A DNA stretch of 64,000 nt. Origin: Polynucleobacter alcilacus (GTDB lineage: Bacteria > Pseudomonadota > Gammaproteobacteria > Burkholderiales > Burkholderiaceae). Location of the stretch: NCBI RefSeq assembly GCF_018881545.1, contig NZ_JACVQD010000001.1:338039-402038 (forward strand), in the 5' to 3' direction. The notes beneath the pieces were generated by a model that saw only the letters and a list, made by a program, of their open reading frames with translations, made no database searches and had not been told where the DNA came from. The position numbers and the translations under genes were made by a program. Shown here in pieces: positions 9,964 to 19,782 of the stretch; positions within the stretch are counted from its first letter, which is position 1, and every line of letters begins with the position of its first letter.

Positions 9964-12819
9964 TTATTTCGTAATCACATAACCTTTTAGTTTGGCAAAT
10001 GCCGTATTCAATAGAGACTTCTGCTGTTCTTGGTGTAGATGAGCATAACCACAGGCAGGTGAAGCCGATGCAGGACGGCCTGCGTAAGCCAACTTCATGC
10101 CATCAGTCATATTTTCCAAGATATTGTGTTGGACAAAGAACCAAGCGCCTTGGTTTTGTGGCTCATCTTGACACCAAATTACCTCTTCCAACTTTGGATA
10201 TTTCTTCAATTCGGCAGTCAGGGCTTTATGTGGAAACGGATACAACTGCTCCAAACGAATGATGGCAACATCAGTGATCTTCTTCTCTGTACGCTGTTTC
10301 ACCAAGTCGTAATACACCTTGCCAGAGCACATAATCAAACGGGTTACCAATGTTGAATCGATGGTGTCATCGACCTCACCCAATATGGTGTGAAATCCAC
10401 CTTTCGTAAACTCCGATAAAGGAGAGGCAGCTTCTTTATTCCGCAGCAATGATTTTGGAGTCATCAAGATCAACGGTTTACGGAACTGACGAATCATCTG
10501 GCGACGTAAGACGTGGAAGATCTGTGATGCAGTGGTTGGCTGAATCACTTGCATATTAGTATCAGCACACAACTGCATAAAGCGCTCAAGACGCGCAGAT
10601 GAGTGCTCAGGACCTTGACCCTCATATCCATGTGGCAACATCATGACTAAACCATTGGCACGACCCCACTTCACTTCGCCTGAAGCGATGAACTGGTCAA
10701 TAACCACTTGCGCACCGTTAGCAAAGTCGCCGAACTGGGCTTCCCATATTGTTAGGGTATTTGGCTCTGCTGAAGCGTATCCATATTCAAATCCAAGCAC
10801 AGCCTCTTCAGAGAGGATCGAATCAATTACCAAAAATGGTGCTTGATCTTTAGCAATATGGCGTAAGGGGATATAAATACCGGTATCCCACTTTTCGCGA
10901 TTTTGATTGTGCAAAACTGCGTGGCGATGCGTAAAGGTCCCTCGACCACTATCCTCACCAGATAGGCGGACTGGGTAACCACTGGCAACTAAGGATGCAA
11001 ACGCCATGTGCTCGCCCATACCCCAGTCAATGTTCACTTCACCACGTCCCATGGCGGCACGATCATTTAAAACTTTTTCAACTAAGGGATGCACTTTAAA
11101 ACCTTCACGGGCAGTAGAAACCCGTTCCGCTAAGCGCTTCCATTCCGTCAACGGAATAGCGGTATCAGCCTCATCAGTCCATTTCTTATTTAAAAATGGT
11201 GACCAATCTACTGCAAATTTACCCTTGTAATTACTCAGGACTGGATCAGAGGTCTGAATCCCAGCGTCCATCGCCGCTCGGTAATCCTTCACCATCTGCT
11301 CTCCCGAACCCGTAGGCAAGGTCCCCTCGGCCTCTAGTTTGTCGGCATACAGCTTACGAGTTCCAGGGTGCGTGGCAATGATCTTGTACATCAAGGGTTG
11401 AGTCATCGCTGGCGAATCTTGCTCGTTATGACCCAGTTTCCTGAAGCAAACAATATCGATGGCCACATCTTTATGAAACTGAGTGCGAAACTCTATCGCT
11501 AACTGAGTTGCCAATACAACTGCTTCAGGATCATCACCATTCACATGCAGTACAGGCGCATCGATGATTTTCATGATGTCGGTGCAGTACAAGCTTGAAC
11601 GTAAGTCACGTGGATCAGAGGTTGTAAAGCCAATTTGATTATTGATCACAATGTGCAGCGTGCCACCAGTAGAGTAGCCCCGTACGTCTGCCATAGACAA
11701 GGTTTCTTGCATAACCCCCTGACCAGCAATTGCAGCGTCGCCATGAACCAGCACAGGTAAGACCTGTTGACCTAATACATCACCACGACGATCCATGCGA
11801 GCACGTGCTGAACCCTCCACTACCGGATTCACAATCTCTAAGTGAGAAGGATTAAAGGCTAAAGAAACGTGAACTGGGCCAGTTGGAGTTGAGATGTCAC
11901 TAGAAAAACCTTGGTGGTACTTCACATCGCCAGCAGGCAAGGTTTCAGGACCTTTGTGCTCAAACTCGGCAAACAAGTCTTTTGGCATCTTGCCCAAGGT
12001 ATTAATCAGGACATTGAGACGGCCACGGTGCGCCATGCCAATGACAATCTCTTGAACCCCTTTGGCACCAGCTTCATGAATGACTTCATCCATACAAGCA
12101 ATGAAACTTTCACCACCTTCGAGGGAGAAGCGTTTTTGACCAACATACTTCGCATTGAGATAACGCTCTAAGCCCTCGGCCGCAGTAACGCGATCCAAGA
12201 TCTGGCGCTTCTCTTCAACATTGAATTTCGGGGTCGAACGAATCGACTCTAGCTTTTCTTGCCACCACTTCTTAATCTTTTGATCGGCAATATACATATA
12301 TTCAGCACCTAGCGTGCCGCAATAGGTCTCACGCAATGCCTGCAATAAATCACGCAGGGTCATTTCAGATTTGCCAAAGAAGGTGTTACTAGTATTGAAG
12401 ACGATATCCATATCGCCATCAGTAAAGCCATAGAAAGCGGGATCCAATTCAGGAATGTCTGGGCGCTCAGTGCGCTTCAATGGATCAATATCTGCCCAGC
12501 GATTACCGACATTTCGATATGCGGCAATTAATTGCTGAACAGCAACGCGTTTTCGTCCCAAGTCGGAGTCAGCCGAATCAGAAATGGTTCTGATCGGGCC
12601 TTGCTTAGCTCGCTCTGCAAAAGAAGCCACAATCGGCGCATGCGCGATGTCGGTTCGAGAGGATCCGTCCGCAGCAGGGACTTGTTTCACGTTATCAAAA
12701 TAATCTCGCCAATGCGCTTCTACTGAAGTCGGATCATGCAAGTAGGATTCGTAGAGCTCCTCTACGTAGGGTGCGTTGCCGCCGAAGAGATAGGAATTAT
12801 CTCTTTGTTCCTGCATCAT
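9964..12819 (-). CDS. sucA: 2-oxoglutarate dehydrogenase E1 component
   Basis: Thiamine-diphosphate-dependent E1 that decarboxylates 2-oxoglutarate and succinylates the E2 lipoyl group in the TCA cycle. About 951 residues, normal for the family. Visible hallmarks are GMAHRGRLNVL, the cofactor region GDAAIAGQGVMQE through NNQIGFTTSDP, and the transketolase-like SGEDSGRGTFTHRH. A GTG at 12828 is possible, but AAAGGTGAG lies correctly ahead of the ATG at 12819, which is preferred. The 5' leader holds a short hairpin and, further up, a palindrome described separately. Confidence 0.95.
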   Translation of the reverse strand: MMQEQRDNSYLFGGNAPYVEELYESYLHDPTSVEAHWRDYFDNVKQVPAADGSSRTDIAHAPIVASFAERAKQGPIRTISDSADSDLGRKRVAVQQLIAAYRNVGNRWADIDPLKRTERPDIPELDPAFYGFTDGDMDIVFNTSNTFFGKSEMTLRDLLQALRETYCGTLGAEYMYIADQKIKKWWQEKLESIRSTPKFNVEEKRQILDRVTAAEGLERYLNAKYVGQKRFSLEGGESFIACMDEVIHEAGAKGVQEIVIGMAHRGRLNVLINTLGKMPKDLFAEFEHKGPETLPAGDVKYHQGFSSDISTPTGPVHVSLAFNPSHLEIVNPVVEGSARARMDRRGDVLGQQVLPVLVHGDAAIAGQGVMQETLSMADVRGYSTGGTLHIVINNQIGFTTSDPRDLRSSLYCTDIMKIIDAPVLHVNGDDPEAVVLATQLAIEFRTQFHKDVAIDIVCFRKLGHNEQDSPAMTQPLMYKIIATHPGTRKLYADKLEAEGTLPTGSGEQMVKDYRAAMDAGIQTSDPVLSNYKGKFAVDWSPFLNKKWTDEADTAIPLTEWKRLAERVSTAREGFKVHPLVEKVLNDRAAMGRGEVNIDWGMGEHMAFASLVASGYPVRLSGEDSGRGTFTHRHAVLHNQNREKWDTGIYIPLRHIAKDQAPFLVIDSILSEEAVLGFEYGYASAEPNTLTIWEAQFGDFANGAQVVIDQFIASGEVKWGRANGLVMMLPHGYEGQGPEHSSARLERFMQLCADTNMQVIQPTTASQIFHVLRRQMIRQFRKPLILMTPKSLLRNKEAASPLSEFTKGGFHTILGEVDDTIDSTLVTRLIMCSGKVYYDLVKQRTEKKITDVAIIRLEQLYPFPHKALTAELKKYPKLEEVIWCQDEPQNQGAWFFVQHNILENMTDGMKLAYAGRPASASPACGYAHLHQEQQKSLLNTAFAKLKGYVITK

Positions 12820-12856
12820 AATGCTCACCTTTCATCGGGTTTCCCGAATAAAAACT

Positions 12857-12870
12857 GTGGTTATAACCAC
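12857..12870. promoter_or_regulatory. Candidate operator: 14-base perfect palindrome upstream of sucA
   Basis: GTGGTTATAACCAC is a perfect 14-base palindrome lying 37 bases upstream of the preferred sucA ATG. Nearby are the hairpin TCGGG-TTT-CCCGA (12835-12847) and two copies of CACGATTA spaced exactly 10 bases apart (12938-12945, 12948-12955). The palindrome is seen directly; an operator role for the sucA operon or the divergent regulator gene is inference. Confidence 0.45.
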
Positions 12871-13118
12871 TCGTTACACGGCTTTACCGCTTTACGAGTT
12901 GCTCTATGTAAATACTGTTACTACCTCAGTAATTTAACACGATTAACCACGATTACTTAAAGGGCTTTCCCTCATTTCATGGATTTTGGCGGGTATTCCC
13001 CATGAACAGTCATTAATAAGAACTTTCCTACTGTGCTTTCAAGATTGACTGACAGATAGAAATTGTTTTGATTTTTATTCTCTAAATCTTCAAATGAATT
13101 AATGAAATTAAGGGAAAT

Positions 13119-13817
13119 ATGAAAACCATCACCCCAGAAATGGAATACCTCAGTACAAGGCAAAGCGCAAAGGTTTTGCAAGTTTCACTTGGTACCGTAC
13201 AAAAAATGGTTGAACTAGGAGAATTGGTTGCCTGGAAGACTCGTGGGGGTCATCGCAGAATCCTATCCAGCTCTTTAGAGCAACAACTTCAGAGAAGAAA
13301 AAGGGCCATGCGGCAAAAAACGAGCCATCACTGTATTGCCATGGGCATTTTTCGTAGAATTGAGAATAGCCAGGATCTCTTGGACTCAATGCAAGAATGG
13401 CAGCTCAAGGTGGAAATGGAAGTGGCGGTAGATAGCTTGGAGGGCTTAATGAAAGCCGTCTCCATTGCCCCCGATCTCATCTTCCTAGATGCCCTCATAC
13501 CCCCGGTTGAACAGGTTCATTTGATCCATTATCTGAGTAAAAACAAGGACACACAAAGAATACCTATTCTAGTAGATGAAGGTTTTATAGAGCTTCATCC
13601 GGGAGTAGTAGTGCTCGTCGATGAAAATAATAGCCAGAGAAGCCAATTAAATGAGCACATTAAAAAAGAGCTAGAAAACGGGCTAATAGATCTCAATCCA
13701 CTCATTATTGGCTACCCCGCCACCAATCCAGAAAACGAGCAGTCTTGGCCTCAGGGGGGTCGGCATGAACGATTAGAACCCCTGTTCTTGGAGGCCTTAA
13801 GTAGGAAGTGCGCTTAA
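13119..13817 (+). CDS. Helix-turn-helix regulator with degenerate receiver-like domain
   Basis: A 232-residue two-part protein. Residues about 9-55 form a MerR/excisionase-type DNA-binding domain (LSTRQSAKVLQVSLGTVQKM, then WKTRGGHRR). A basic linker (QRRKRAMRQK) leads to a response-regulator-like fold at about 72-190, where PDLIFLDALIPP puts Asp124 at the usual phospho-acceptor place. The acidic pair expected after the first strand is absent (HCIAMGIFRR), so phosphorylation is doubtful. An AAGGGAAAT site precedes the ATG. No sensor kinase is adjacent. It is divergent from sucA and convergent with an H-NS-like gene. Target genes are unknown. Confidence 0.75.
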   Translation: MKTITPEMEYLSTRQSAKVLQVSLGTVQKMVELGELVAWKTRGGHRRILSSSLEQQLQRRKRAMRQKTSHHCIAMGIFRRIENSQDLLDSMQEWQLKVEMEVAVDSLEGLMKAVSIAPDLIFLDALIPPVEQVHLIHYLSKNKDTQRIPILVDEGFIELHPGVVVLVDENNSQRSQLNEHIKKELENGLIDLNPLIIGYPATNPENEQSWPQGGRHERLEPLFLEALSRKCA

Positions 13818-13834
13818 GTGCCAAAATAACAAGC

Positions 13835-13858
13835 AAAAGGCCGCTTCCGCGGCCTTTT
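13835..13858. terminator. Bidirectional intrinsic terminator
   Basis: Perfect 10-base stem (13835-13844 with 13849-13858) around the tetraloop TTCC, with A and T tracts at the two outer ends. It lies between the convergent HTH-regulator and H-NS-like genes and can serve both. Confidence 0.9.
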
Positions 13859-13880
13859 AACTGACTTTAAGTGTGCTAAG

Positions 13881-14165
13881 TTAGATTAGGTAACTGCTAC
13901 GATCCCTACCTTCAATCCATTTTGGGGCCTTACCGCGACCAGTCCAAGTGTCACCAGTAGCAGGATTGCGATACTTAGGGGCAACTTTGCCACCAGCACT
14001 CTTGCCGCCTGCTTTACGACTAAATAAATCTGAAGCATTTAAGCCATATTGCTCAATAATGACCTTTGCCTTGGTAATGCCATCAGCCTTTTCGTGGGCT
14101 ATTGCCTCTTTAATCTGTTTATCTAATTGCTCGCGCTGAGCCAATAGTTCTTTATAAGAAGACAT
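13881..14165 (-). CDS. H-NS family nucleoid-associated protein
   Basis: A short (94 aa) histone-like protein. The N-terminal half is a charged coiled coil for dimerisation (ELLAQREQLDKQIKEAIAHE), and the C-terminal DNA-binding half carries the H-NS core TWTGRGKAPKW. Such proteins bind AT-rich DNA in the minor groove and silence acquired genes. This is the compact betaproteobacterial form. The 184 bases upstream are very AT-rich, as expected if the gene binds its own promoter, but that is not shown by sequence alone. Confidence 0.88.
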   Translation of the reverse strand: MSSYKELLAQREQLDKQIKEAIAHEKADGITKAKVIIEQYGLNASDLFSRKAGGKSAGGKVAPKYRNPATGDTWTGRGKAPKWIEGRDRSSYLI

Positions 14166-14349
14166 ATATTTTTTCTCCGGGAATAGGTTATTTACAATAG
14201 AAAATCTAATCTATTAACAGAGAATTATATATATCTGAATGAATTAATCAATACTTATTAAGGTATTTAAACCTTTATTTTTAGAGGTTTATCTTGTTTC
14301 CTATGATTAACCAACATAATCATTATAAATAATATAATCGCCTATTCTA

Positions 14350-14802
14350 TTAAGGTCTTCTCAGAATAAAGGTACCGGTGGATTTAGCCGTAAGCTCTCC
14401 GGCTTCATTTAAAACCACTGCCTCACAGTAATTGACTGTTTTCCCGGCTTTTAGAACAACCCCCTCCACCACAATCTTGCCCACAGTTGGGCGTAAAAAG
14501 CTGGTGGTCATATCGATAGTAATGACGCCTAGTGGATGATTCGAAGCGCTTCGGGCTGCCGCAGCCATCGCAAAATCGAGCAAAGTCATGATGAGGCCAC
14601 CATGGGCAACCTCAAAACTATTGGTGTATTCGGGCCTTAAATCTAAAGTCACTCGAGATTTTCCATCCTTGGCATACTCAGGTACAACCCCCAAGTGATC
14701 TAGAAACGGAATATGTAAACCGAAGTAACTGGTGGGAGTTACGTCGGGAGATGAGTTGGGAGTTGAGTTTGGATTGGCAGAAGCATCGACAGTGTTTTTC
14801 AT
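14350..14802 (-). CDS. PaaI-family hotdog thioesterase
   Basis: A 150-residue hotdog-fold protein. The family signature is VAHGGLIMTLLDFAMA, where the HGG element and the following acidic helix form the thioesterase active site. ITIDMTTSFLRP continues the central strand as in PaaI proteins. Its acyl-CoA substrate cannot be told from sequence. The first 25 residues are rich in Asn, Ser, Thr and Pro and look disordered. It lies just downstream of tRNA-Pro on the same strand. Confidence 0.82.
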   Translation of the reverse strand: MKNTVDASANPNSTPNSSPDVTPTSYFGLHIPFLDHLGVVPEYAKDGKSRVTLDLRPEYTNSFEVAHGGLIMTLLDFAMAAAARSASNHPLGVITIDMTTSFLRPTVGKIVVEGVVLKAGKTVNYCEAVVLNEAGELTAKSTGTFILRRP

Positions 14803-14830
14803 GGCTTAAATTAGACCACCAAAACAAAAA

Positions 14831-14907
<77 letters not shown>

Positions 14908-14932
14908 ACGAGAAAGAAAATTGTATCAGTAA

Positions 14933-15283
14933 CTATTTAGACAGAATTTGCAGAACAGCTTGCAATTCATCACGTAGACGGAGTTCGCCGCGGACTTCAT
15001 CAAGACGATTTCTAGCACCGCTAATCGTAAAGCCCTCTTCATAAAGCAAAGTTCTGATTTTGCGAATCAATACGACTTCATGATGCTGGTAGTAACGACG
15101 GTTACCACGGCGTTTTTGGGGGCTGAGTTGTGAAAACTCTTGCTCCCAATAACGTAAAACGTGAGAACGCACACCACAAAGGTCGGCTACCTCACCAATG
15201 GTGAAATAGCGCTTAGCCGGTATTGGAGGAAGTTGGGAGCTCGGGAGTGCCGAGCTAGCCTCAAACTCGGATTTCTCGAGCAT
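14933..15283 (-). CDS. MerR-family transcriptional regulator
   Basis: A 116-residue MerR-type DNA-binding protein. The winged helix reads [25 protein letters not shown] with the wing [14 protein letters not shown], followed by a short C-terminal coiled coil. There is no effector-binding domain and no metal-binding cysteine cluster. The gene overlaps the end of ihfA by 23 bases. The ihfA-merR pair downstream of pheT is widespread in beta- and gammaproteobacteria. Its targets are not known from the sequence. Confidence 0.85.
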   Translation of the reverse strand: MLEKSEFEASSALPSSQLPPIPAKRYFTIGEVADLCGVRSHVLRYWEQEFSQLSPQKRRGNRRYYQHHEVVLIRKIRTLLYEEGFTISGARNRLDEVRGELRLRDELQAVLQILSK

Positions 15284-15584
15284 GTGACTCCACTACATCT
15301 TTAAGCTTTTGACTTGCATGAAAAGTAACTACACGTCGTGCTGCTATCGGAATCATTTGACCTGTTTTTGGATTGCGGCCAGGACGAGCCGATTTATTAC
15401 GCAATTGAAAATTACCAAAGCCAGAAATCTTAACCTCAACACCCGCTTCAAGAGAGTAACCAATGCGATCAAAGAAGGCATCAATCATATCTTTTGCTTC
15501 GCGCTTATTTAAACCAACTTGATCAAAGAGAGCCTCTGATAACTCATTTTTGGTAACGGTGTCGTTGCTCATGATTTCGCTCAT
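15261..15584 (-). CDS. ihfA: Integration host factor subunit alpha
   Basis: Half of the IHF heterodimer, which bends DNA sharply in transcription, recombination and replication. 107 residues in the HU/IHF fold: LTKNE-like start ([12 protein letters not shown]), dimerising helices, and a beta-arm with [10 protein letters not shown], whose proline intercalates between base pairs. Position after pheST is the classical one. Two in-frame starts are possible (15584 or ATG 15572); the first has AGAAGAG upstream. Confidence 0.93.
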   Translation of the reverse strand: MSEIMSNDTVTKNELSEALFDQVGLNKREAKDMIDAFFDRIGYSLEAGVEVKISGFGNFQLRNKSARPGRNPKTGQMIPIAARRVVTFHASQKLKDVVESHAREIRV

Positions 15585-15629
15585 TGCATATCTCTTCTGT
15601 AACTTTTTGACGTTTATCTAATACTAAAC

Positions 15630-18086
15630 CTAGCGCAGACGGGCTGCACATTTTTTTTCTACTGCGTCCAATAATGCGGCCATAACCACATCAATTTGGG
15701 GGTCCTGCAATGTTTCATTAGGGTTTAACAGGATGATGCGGAAAGCCAAACTCTTTTCATCATCTGCCATGCTGCTCGATCCAGCCTTAGGTTTAAATTC
15801 GTCAAAGAGTTCAATTGTACGAACAAAATTTTGCTTAGTAGCTGCCATTGCATCTAGTAATGATTGTGTCGAAATAGTTTGCTTCACTACTAGAGCTAAA
15901 TCGCGTTGCACTGCTGGAAACTTACATAACTCTTCTGGAATCGGCAAGCCAAGATCCCGAATAGGCTCTAAATCAAATTCAAATAAGACTGGCGCCTGCG
16001 CTAACTCGTAGACCTGTTGTAAACCGGGGTGCAATTCACCAATCCAGCCGATGACAACCCTTCCTTGATTCGTTTGTAGCAAAACTTGTGCAGATCGCCC
16101 TGGGTGCAAAGCTGGGTGTTGTGCGGCTGCAGTTACAAAATGTAAAGGATCTAAAACCCGCTCAAGATCCCCTTTCACATCAAAGAAATCAACTGCTCTT
16201 GTGGCATTTGCCCATTGCTCTGGAACAAAGGAGCCATAAGCCAAGCCACCAATCTTCTGAGCTTGATGAAAGCCGGCTACTTTGCCGGCCTCTTCTTTAA
16301 CGCTAGAATCGCGCTTAAATACCCGGCCAGCCTCAAATAGGCGCACACGCCCTGCTCCTCGATTCAAATTAGCCTTGAGGTTATGCAGTAAACCGCCCCA
16401 TAAAGTGCTGCGCATCACGCCATATTGGTTTGCAATCGGGTTAAGGACGGCAATGACCTCTTTTTCGCTTACCCCTGTTAGGCGCTGTTCACTCTCGAGA
16501 TCAGTAAAACCAAAGTTCACCGCCTCTTGGTAGCCATGCAAAGCAAAACGCTGACGCAGCAAATGAATACCGCGCTTCGCTTCAGCTTTGGCACTCATCT
16601 TTAATGCAGCAACTGGTGATTGATCAGGAATATTTTCAAAGCCGTACATCCGCGCGACTTCTTCTATTAAGTCTTCTTCAATCTCAATATCAAAGCGATA
16701 GCTTGGTGGCGTTACAACAAAGACATCACCCTCTTGTTTGAATTCAAAACCAAGACGCTGAAAGACATCGGCGACTACTTCTTTAGTAAGTGGGATACCA
16801 ATGACTTTTTCCGCTCTAGCCAAACGCATTTTGACTGGCTTACGCTCTGGCACATTTAAAACTTGATCATCTACTGGACCAGCATGACCACCACACACCT
16901 CGAGAATGAGTGAAGACAGATACTCAAGGCAATGAACGGTATTTTGTGGATCAACCCCACGCTCAAAGCGATGCGCTGCATCCGTACTGAAGTTAAAACG
17001 GCGGGCTCGCCCCTGAATTGCTGACGGTAACCAATAAGCTGCTTCAACATAGATATTTGTAGTGGTGTCACTAACAGCACAATGATTTCCGCCCATGATT
17101 CCTGCAAGAGCGACTGGACCACTCTGATCCGCAACCACACCGGCCTCTTGTATCTTGCCTGCAGAGTCTGGGCCTTGTAATGTGACTGTTTGCCCATTTA
17201 ATAGCACCAGTGTTTCGCCCGTTTTTGCCCAACGTACAGTAATATCGCCCGCTAGCTTGTCAATATCGAACACATGGCTTGGTTGACCCATTTCTAACAT
17301 CACATAGTTAGATAAATCCACTAATGCTGAAATACTTCTTTGACCAGCGCCTGCCAAACGTTGCACGATCCAGTCAGGTGTTTTCGCTTGAGGATTAACG
17401 CCACGGATTACACGACCGGCAAAGCGGCCACAGAGGTCTTTATTCTCAATAGTGACTGTACGCTTGTCTTGGATTGATGATTTTGGTGTGTTCCATTGAG
17501 GCGCACAGAGTGCGGCACCCGTAATGGCGGATACTTCTCTAGCCATTCCCATTAAGGAAAGGCAATCTGCTTTATTCGGGGTTAACTTGATTACAAAGAT
17601 TTGATCATCTAGATTTAGGTATTCACGGATATCTTTGCCAACGGGTGCATCCGCAGCTAACTCTAAGATCCCTTCGTGATCATCTCCTAGGCCCAGCTCA
17701 CGACCCGAGCACAACATGCCTTGACTTTCAACACCACGAAGCTTGCCTACCTTGATCACGAAAGGCTTGCCCCCGACTTCTGTTGGAGGCAATTCAGCGC
17801 CTACCAAGGCACAGGGTATCTTGATTCCCACACGGGCATTTGGTGCGCCACAAACGATTTGGAGTTCTTGACCAGTACCAGCGTCTACTTTACAAACACG
17901 CAAACGATCTGCATCGGGATGTTGTTCTGCAGACAGAATTTGTGCAACAACGATCTTCGTAAATGCAGGCGCAACTGAATGCTGCTCTTCTACCTCTAAA
18001 CCCGCCATCGTCATGGCATGACCCAATGCATCGCTATCAAGCGCTGGGTTCACATACTGACGGAGCCAAGATTCAGAAAATTGCAT
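15630..18086 (-). CDS. pheT: Phenylalanyl-tRNA synthetase beta subunit
   Basis: Large subunit of the (alpha-beta)2 enzyme charging tRNA-Phe. 818 residues. Order: N-terminal segment, a tRNA-binding (OB-fold EMAP-II-like) domain at about 40-150 (FTKIVVAQILSAEQHPDADRLRVCKVD), the B3/B4 editing region, a B5 DNA-binding-like region, a catalytic-like core, and a C-terminal ferredoxin-fold anticodon-binding domain (FPAVQRDLALVV...). It lies 32 bases after pheS in the same operon. Confidence 0.95.
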   Translation of the reverse strand: MQFSESWLRQYVNPALDSDALGHAMTMAGLEVEEQHSVAPAFTKIVVAQILSAEQHPDADRLRVCKVDAGTGQELQIVCGAPNARVGIKIPCALVGAELPPTEVGGKPFVIKVGKLRGVESQGMLCSGRELGLGDDHEGILELAADAPVGKDIREYLNLDDQIFVIKLTPNKADCLSLMGMAREVSAITGAALCAPQWNTPKSSIQDKRTVTIENKDLCGRFAGRVIRGVNPQAKTPDWIVQRLAGAGQRSISALVDLSNYVMLEMGQPSHVFDIDKLAGDITVRWAKTGETLVLLNGQTVTLQGPDSAGKIQEAGVVADQSGPVALAGIMGGNHCAVSDTTTNIYVEAAYWLPSAIQGRARRFNFSTDAAHRFERGVDPQNTVHCLEYLSSLILEVCGGHAGPVDDQVLNVPERKPVKMRLARAEKVIGIPLTKEVVADVFQRLGFEFKQEGDVFVVTPPSYRFDIEIEEDLIEEVARMYGFENIPDQSPVAALKMSAKAEAKRGIHLLRQRFALHGYQEAVNFGFTDLESEQRLTGVSEKEVIAVLNPIANQYGVMRSTLWGGLLHNLKANLNRGAGRVRLFEAGRVFKRDSSVKEEAGKVAGFHQAQKIGGLAYGSFVPEQWANATRAVDFFDVKGDLERVLDPLHFVTAAAQHPALHPGRSAQVLLQTNQGRVVIGWIGELHPGLQQVYELAQAPVLFEFDLEPIRDLGLPIPEELCKFPAVQRDLALVVKQTISTQSLLDAMAATKQNFVRTIELFDEFKPKAGSSSMADDEKSLAFRIILLNPNETLQDPQIDVVMAALLDAVEKKCAARLR

Positions 18087-18118
18087 AGTGCTCTATAAAA
18101 ATTCGTAATGTTGATGTG

Positions 18119-19165
18119 TTAAGCGGGGAACTGCGCTAAGAAACGCAAATCATTTTCAAAGAAGAGACGCAAATCATCTACGCCATAACGCAACATCGAT
18201 AAACGCTCTAAACCAGAGCCAAAGGCAAAGCCGGTATAGCGCTCTGGATCAATGCCCATGTTACGTAAGACATTTGGATGCACTTGTCCTGCTCCAGAAA
18301 TCTCTAACCAACGGCCAGCAAGCTTGCCACTTGCAAAAGCCATATCGATTTCTGCAGAAGGCTCTGTAAATGGGAAATACGATGGACGGAAGCGCACTTG
18401 TAATTCGTTTGTTTCAAAGAAAGTTCTTAAAAAATCGGTATACACGCCTTTGAGGTCTGCAAAGGAAACATTCTCAGCAATCCATAAACCTTCGACCTGA
18501 TGAAACATCGGTGAATGCGTCGCATCGCTATCGACACGATAGGTTCTGCCTGGTGCAATCACTTTGATTGGTGGCATTACCTCTGCGTTAGCATATTTCT
18601 TAACATGTTCACTCGCATAACGGACCTGAATGGGGCTGGTATGGGTACGCAATAACAAAGGCTTCTCATGAGCATCTTTGCCATCAATATAAAAAGTGTC
18701 TTGCATCGAACGTGCAGGATGATTCTCAGGGCTGTTCAAGGCAGTGAAATTAAACCAGTCGGTTTCAATTTCAGGGCCATCAGCTACATCAAAACCAATG
18801 GAACGGAAGATCTCTTCAACGCGTTCCCAGGTGCGCATCACAGGATGCAAACTTCCTACGGCTTGGCCACGGCCAGGCATGGAAACGTCAATAGACTCTG
18901 CCGCAAGACGTTGCATCAACACGGCATCTGCTAACGCTTGACGACGATCTTGTAATGCAACTTCAACTTGAGTTTTGATTTGATTTATTTGGGCGCCAGC
19001 ACTCTTGCGCTCTTCAGGCGACATTCCACCAAGCGCTTTTAAACGCTCAGTGAGAACACCTGACTTACCGAGATACTTGGCTTTCGCGTCCTCTAGAGCT
19101 GCCGCATCGGCAGCTCCAAGGAAATCGCGTTTAGCATCCTCGACAATGTGGTCGAGAGCAACCAT
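18119..19165 (-). CDS. pheS: Phenylalanyl-tRNA synthetase alpha subunit
   Basis: Catalytic class II subunit of PheRS. An N-terminal coiled coil of about 85 residues binds tRNA. Motif 2 lies around [12 protein letters not shown] and motif 3 is [18 protein letters not shown], where Arg contacts ATP. 348 residues, slightly longer than E. coli PheS (327). Located between rplT and pheT. No phenylalanine-codon leader peptide is visible in the short rplT-pheS gap, so any attenuation would have to lie elsewhere. Confidence 0.95.
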   Translation of the reverse strand: MVALDHIVEDAKRDFLGAADAAALEDAKAKYLGKSGVLTERLKALGGMSPEERKSAGAQINQIKTQVEVALQDRRQALADAVLMQRLAAESIDVSMPGRGQAVGSLHPVMRTWERVEEIFRSIGFDVADGPEIETDWFNFTALNSPENHPARSMQDTFYIDGKDAHEKPLLLRTHTSPIQVRYASEHVKKYANAEVMPPIKVIAPGRTYRVDSDATHSPMFHQVEGLWIAENVSFADLKGVYTDFLRTFFETNELQVRFRPSYFPFTEPSAEIDMAFASGKLAGRWLEISGAGQVHPNVLRNMGIDPERYTGFAFGSGLERLSMLRYGVDDLRLFFENDLRFLAQFPA

Positions 19166-19193
19166 TGCAGCTTAGTTTTTAAAAAACTAAGAG

Positions 19194-19559
19194 TTAAGCT
19201 GCAGCGTTTACTACGGATTTAATCCGAGTAACCAAAGCAGCAAAAGCCGCTTTGTCAGCAATGGCCATATCCGAAAGGACTTTGCGGTCAAGTTCGATCG
19301 CAGCTTTCTTCATACCATTCATGAATACGCTATAGGTCATGTCATGCTGACGAACTGCCGCATTGATACGAGCGATCCATAAAGCGCGGAATACCCGTTT
19401 CTTATTGCGACGGTCACGATAAGCATATTGGCCAGCACGCATAACTGCTTGCTTTGCAATACGGAATACATTCTTACGACGACCGCGATAACCTGTTGCG
19501 GCATCAGTGATTTTTTTATGACGGGCTCTTGCTGTAACCCCACGTTTGACTCTTGGCAT
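19194..19559 (-). CDS. rplT: 50S ribosomal protein L20
   Basis: Ribosomal protein bL20, needed early in 50S assembly. 121 residues beginning [17 protein letters not shown], a highly basic N-terminal extension that threads into 23S rRNA, followed by the globular C-terminal domain. In E. coli and Bacillus this protein also represses its own operon by binding mRNA ahead of rpmI. Follows rpmI by 25 bases. Confidence 0.97.
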   Translation of the reverse strand: MPRVKRGVTARARHKKITDAATGYRGRRKNVFRIAKQAVMRAGQYAYRDRRNKKRVFRALWIARINAAVRQHDMTYSVFMNGMKKAAIELDRKVLSDMAIADKAAFAALVTRIKSVVNAAA

Positions 19560-19584
19560 TTGATTCTCCTAATCTAGTCTGAGG

Positions 19585-19782
19585 TTAAGCGTAAGGAAGC
19601 ATGGAGCGAATTGACTTAACGTCAGCTTTCGCAACTTCTGTGGAACCACGCAAATGACGCTTGTTCTTAGTGGTCTTCTTGGTGAGGATGTGGCGTTTAA
19701 AAGCCTGACCTCGTTTAATCGTTCCGCCTGCGCGAACCGTGAAGCGCTTCTTCGCGCTACTCTTGCTCTTCATCTTGGGCAT
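19585..19782 (-). CDS. rpmI: 50S ribosomal protein L35
   Basis: Ribosomal protein bL35, 65 residues, very basic, starting [14 protein letters not shown] and containing the [14 protein letters not shown] segment typical of the family. It lies in the infC-rpmI-rplT order, with a 153-base gap before it that may hold translational control elements. Confidence 0.97.
   Translation of the reverse strand: MPKMKSKSSAKKRFTVRAGGTIKRGQAFKRHILTKKTTKNKRHLRGSTEVAKADVKSIRSMLPYA

Noticed and set aside
12972-13181. 69-residue minus-strand frame in the sucA upstream gap
   Set aside because: Overlaps the HTH regulator start antisense, no ribosome-binding site, no recognisable family.
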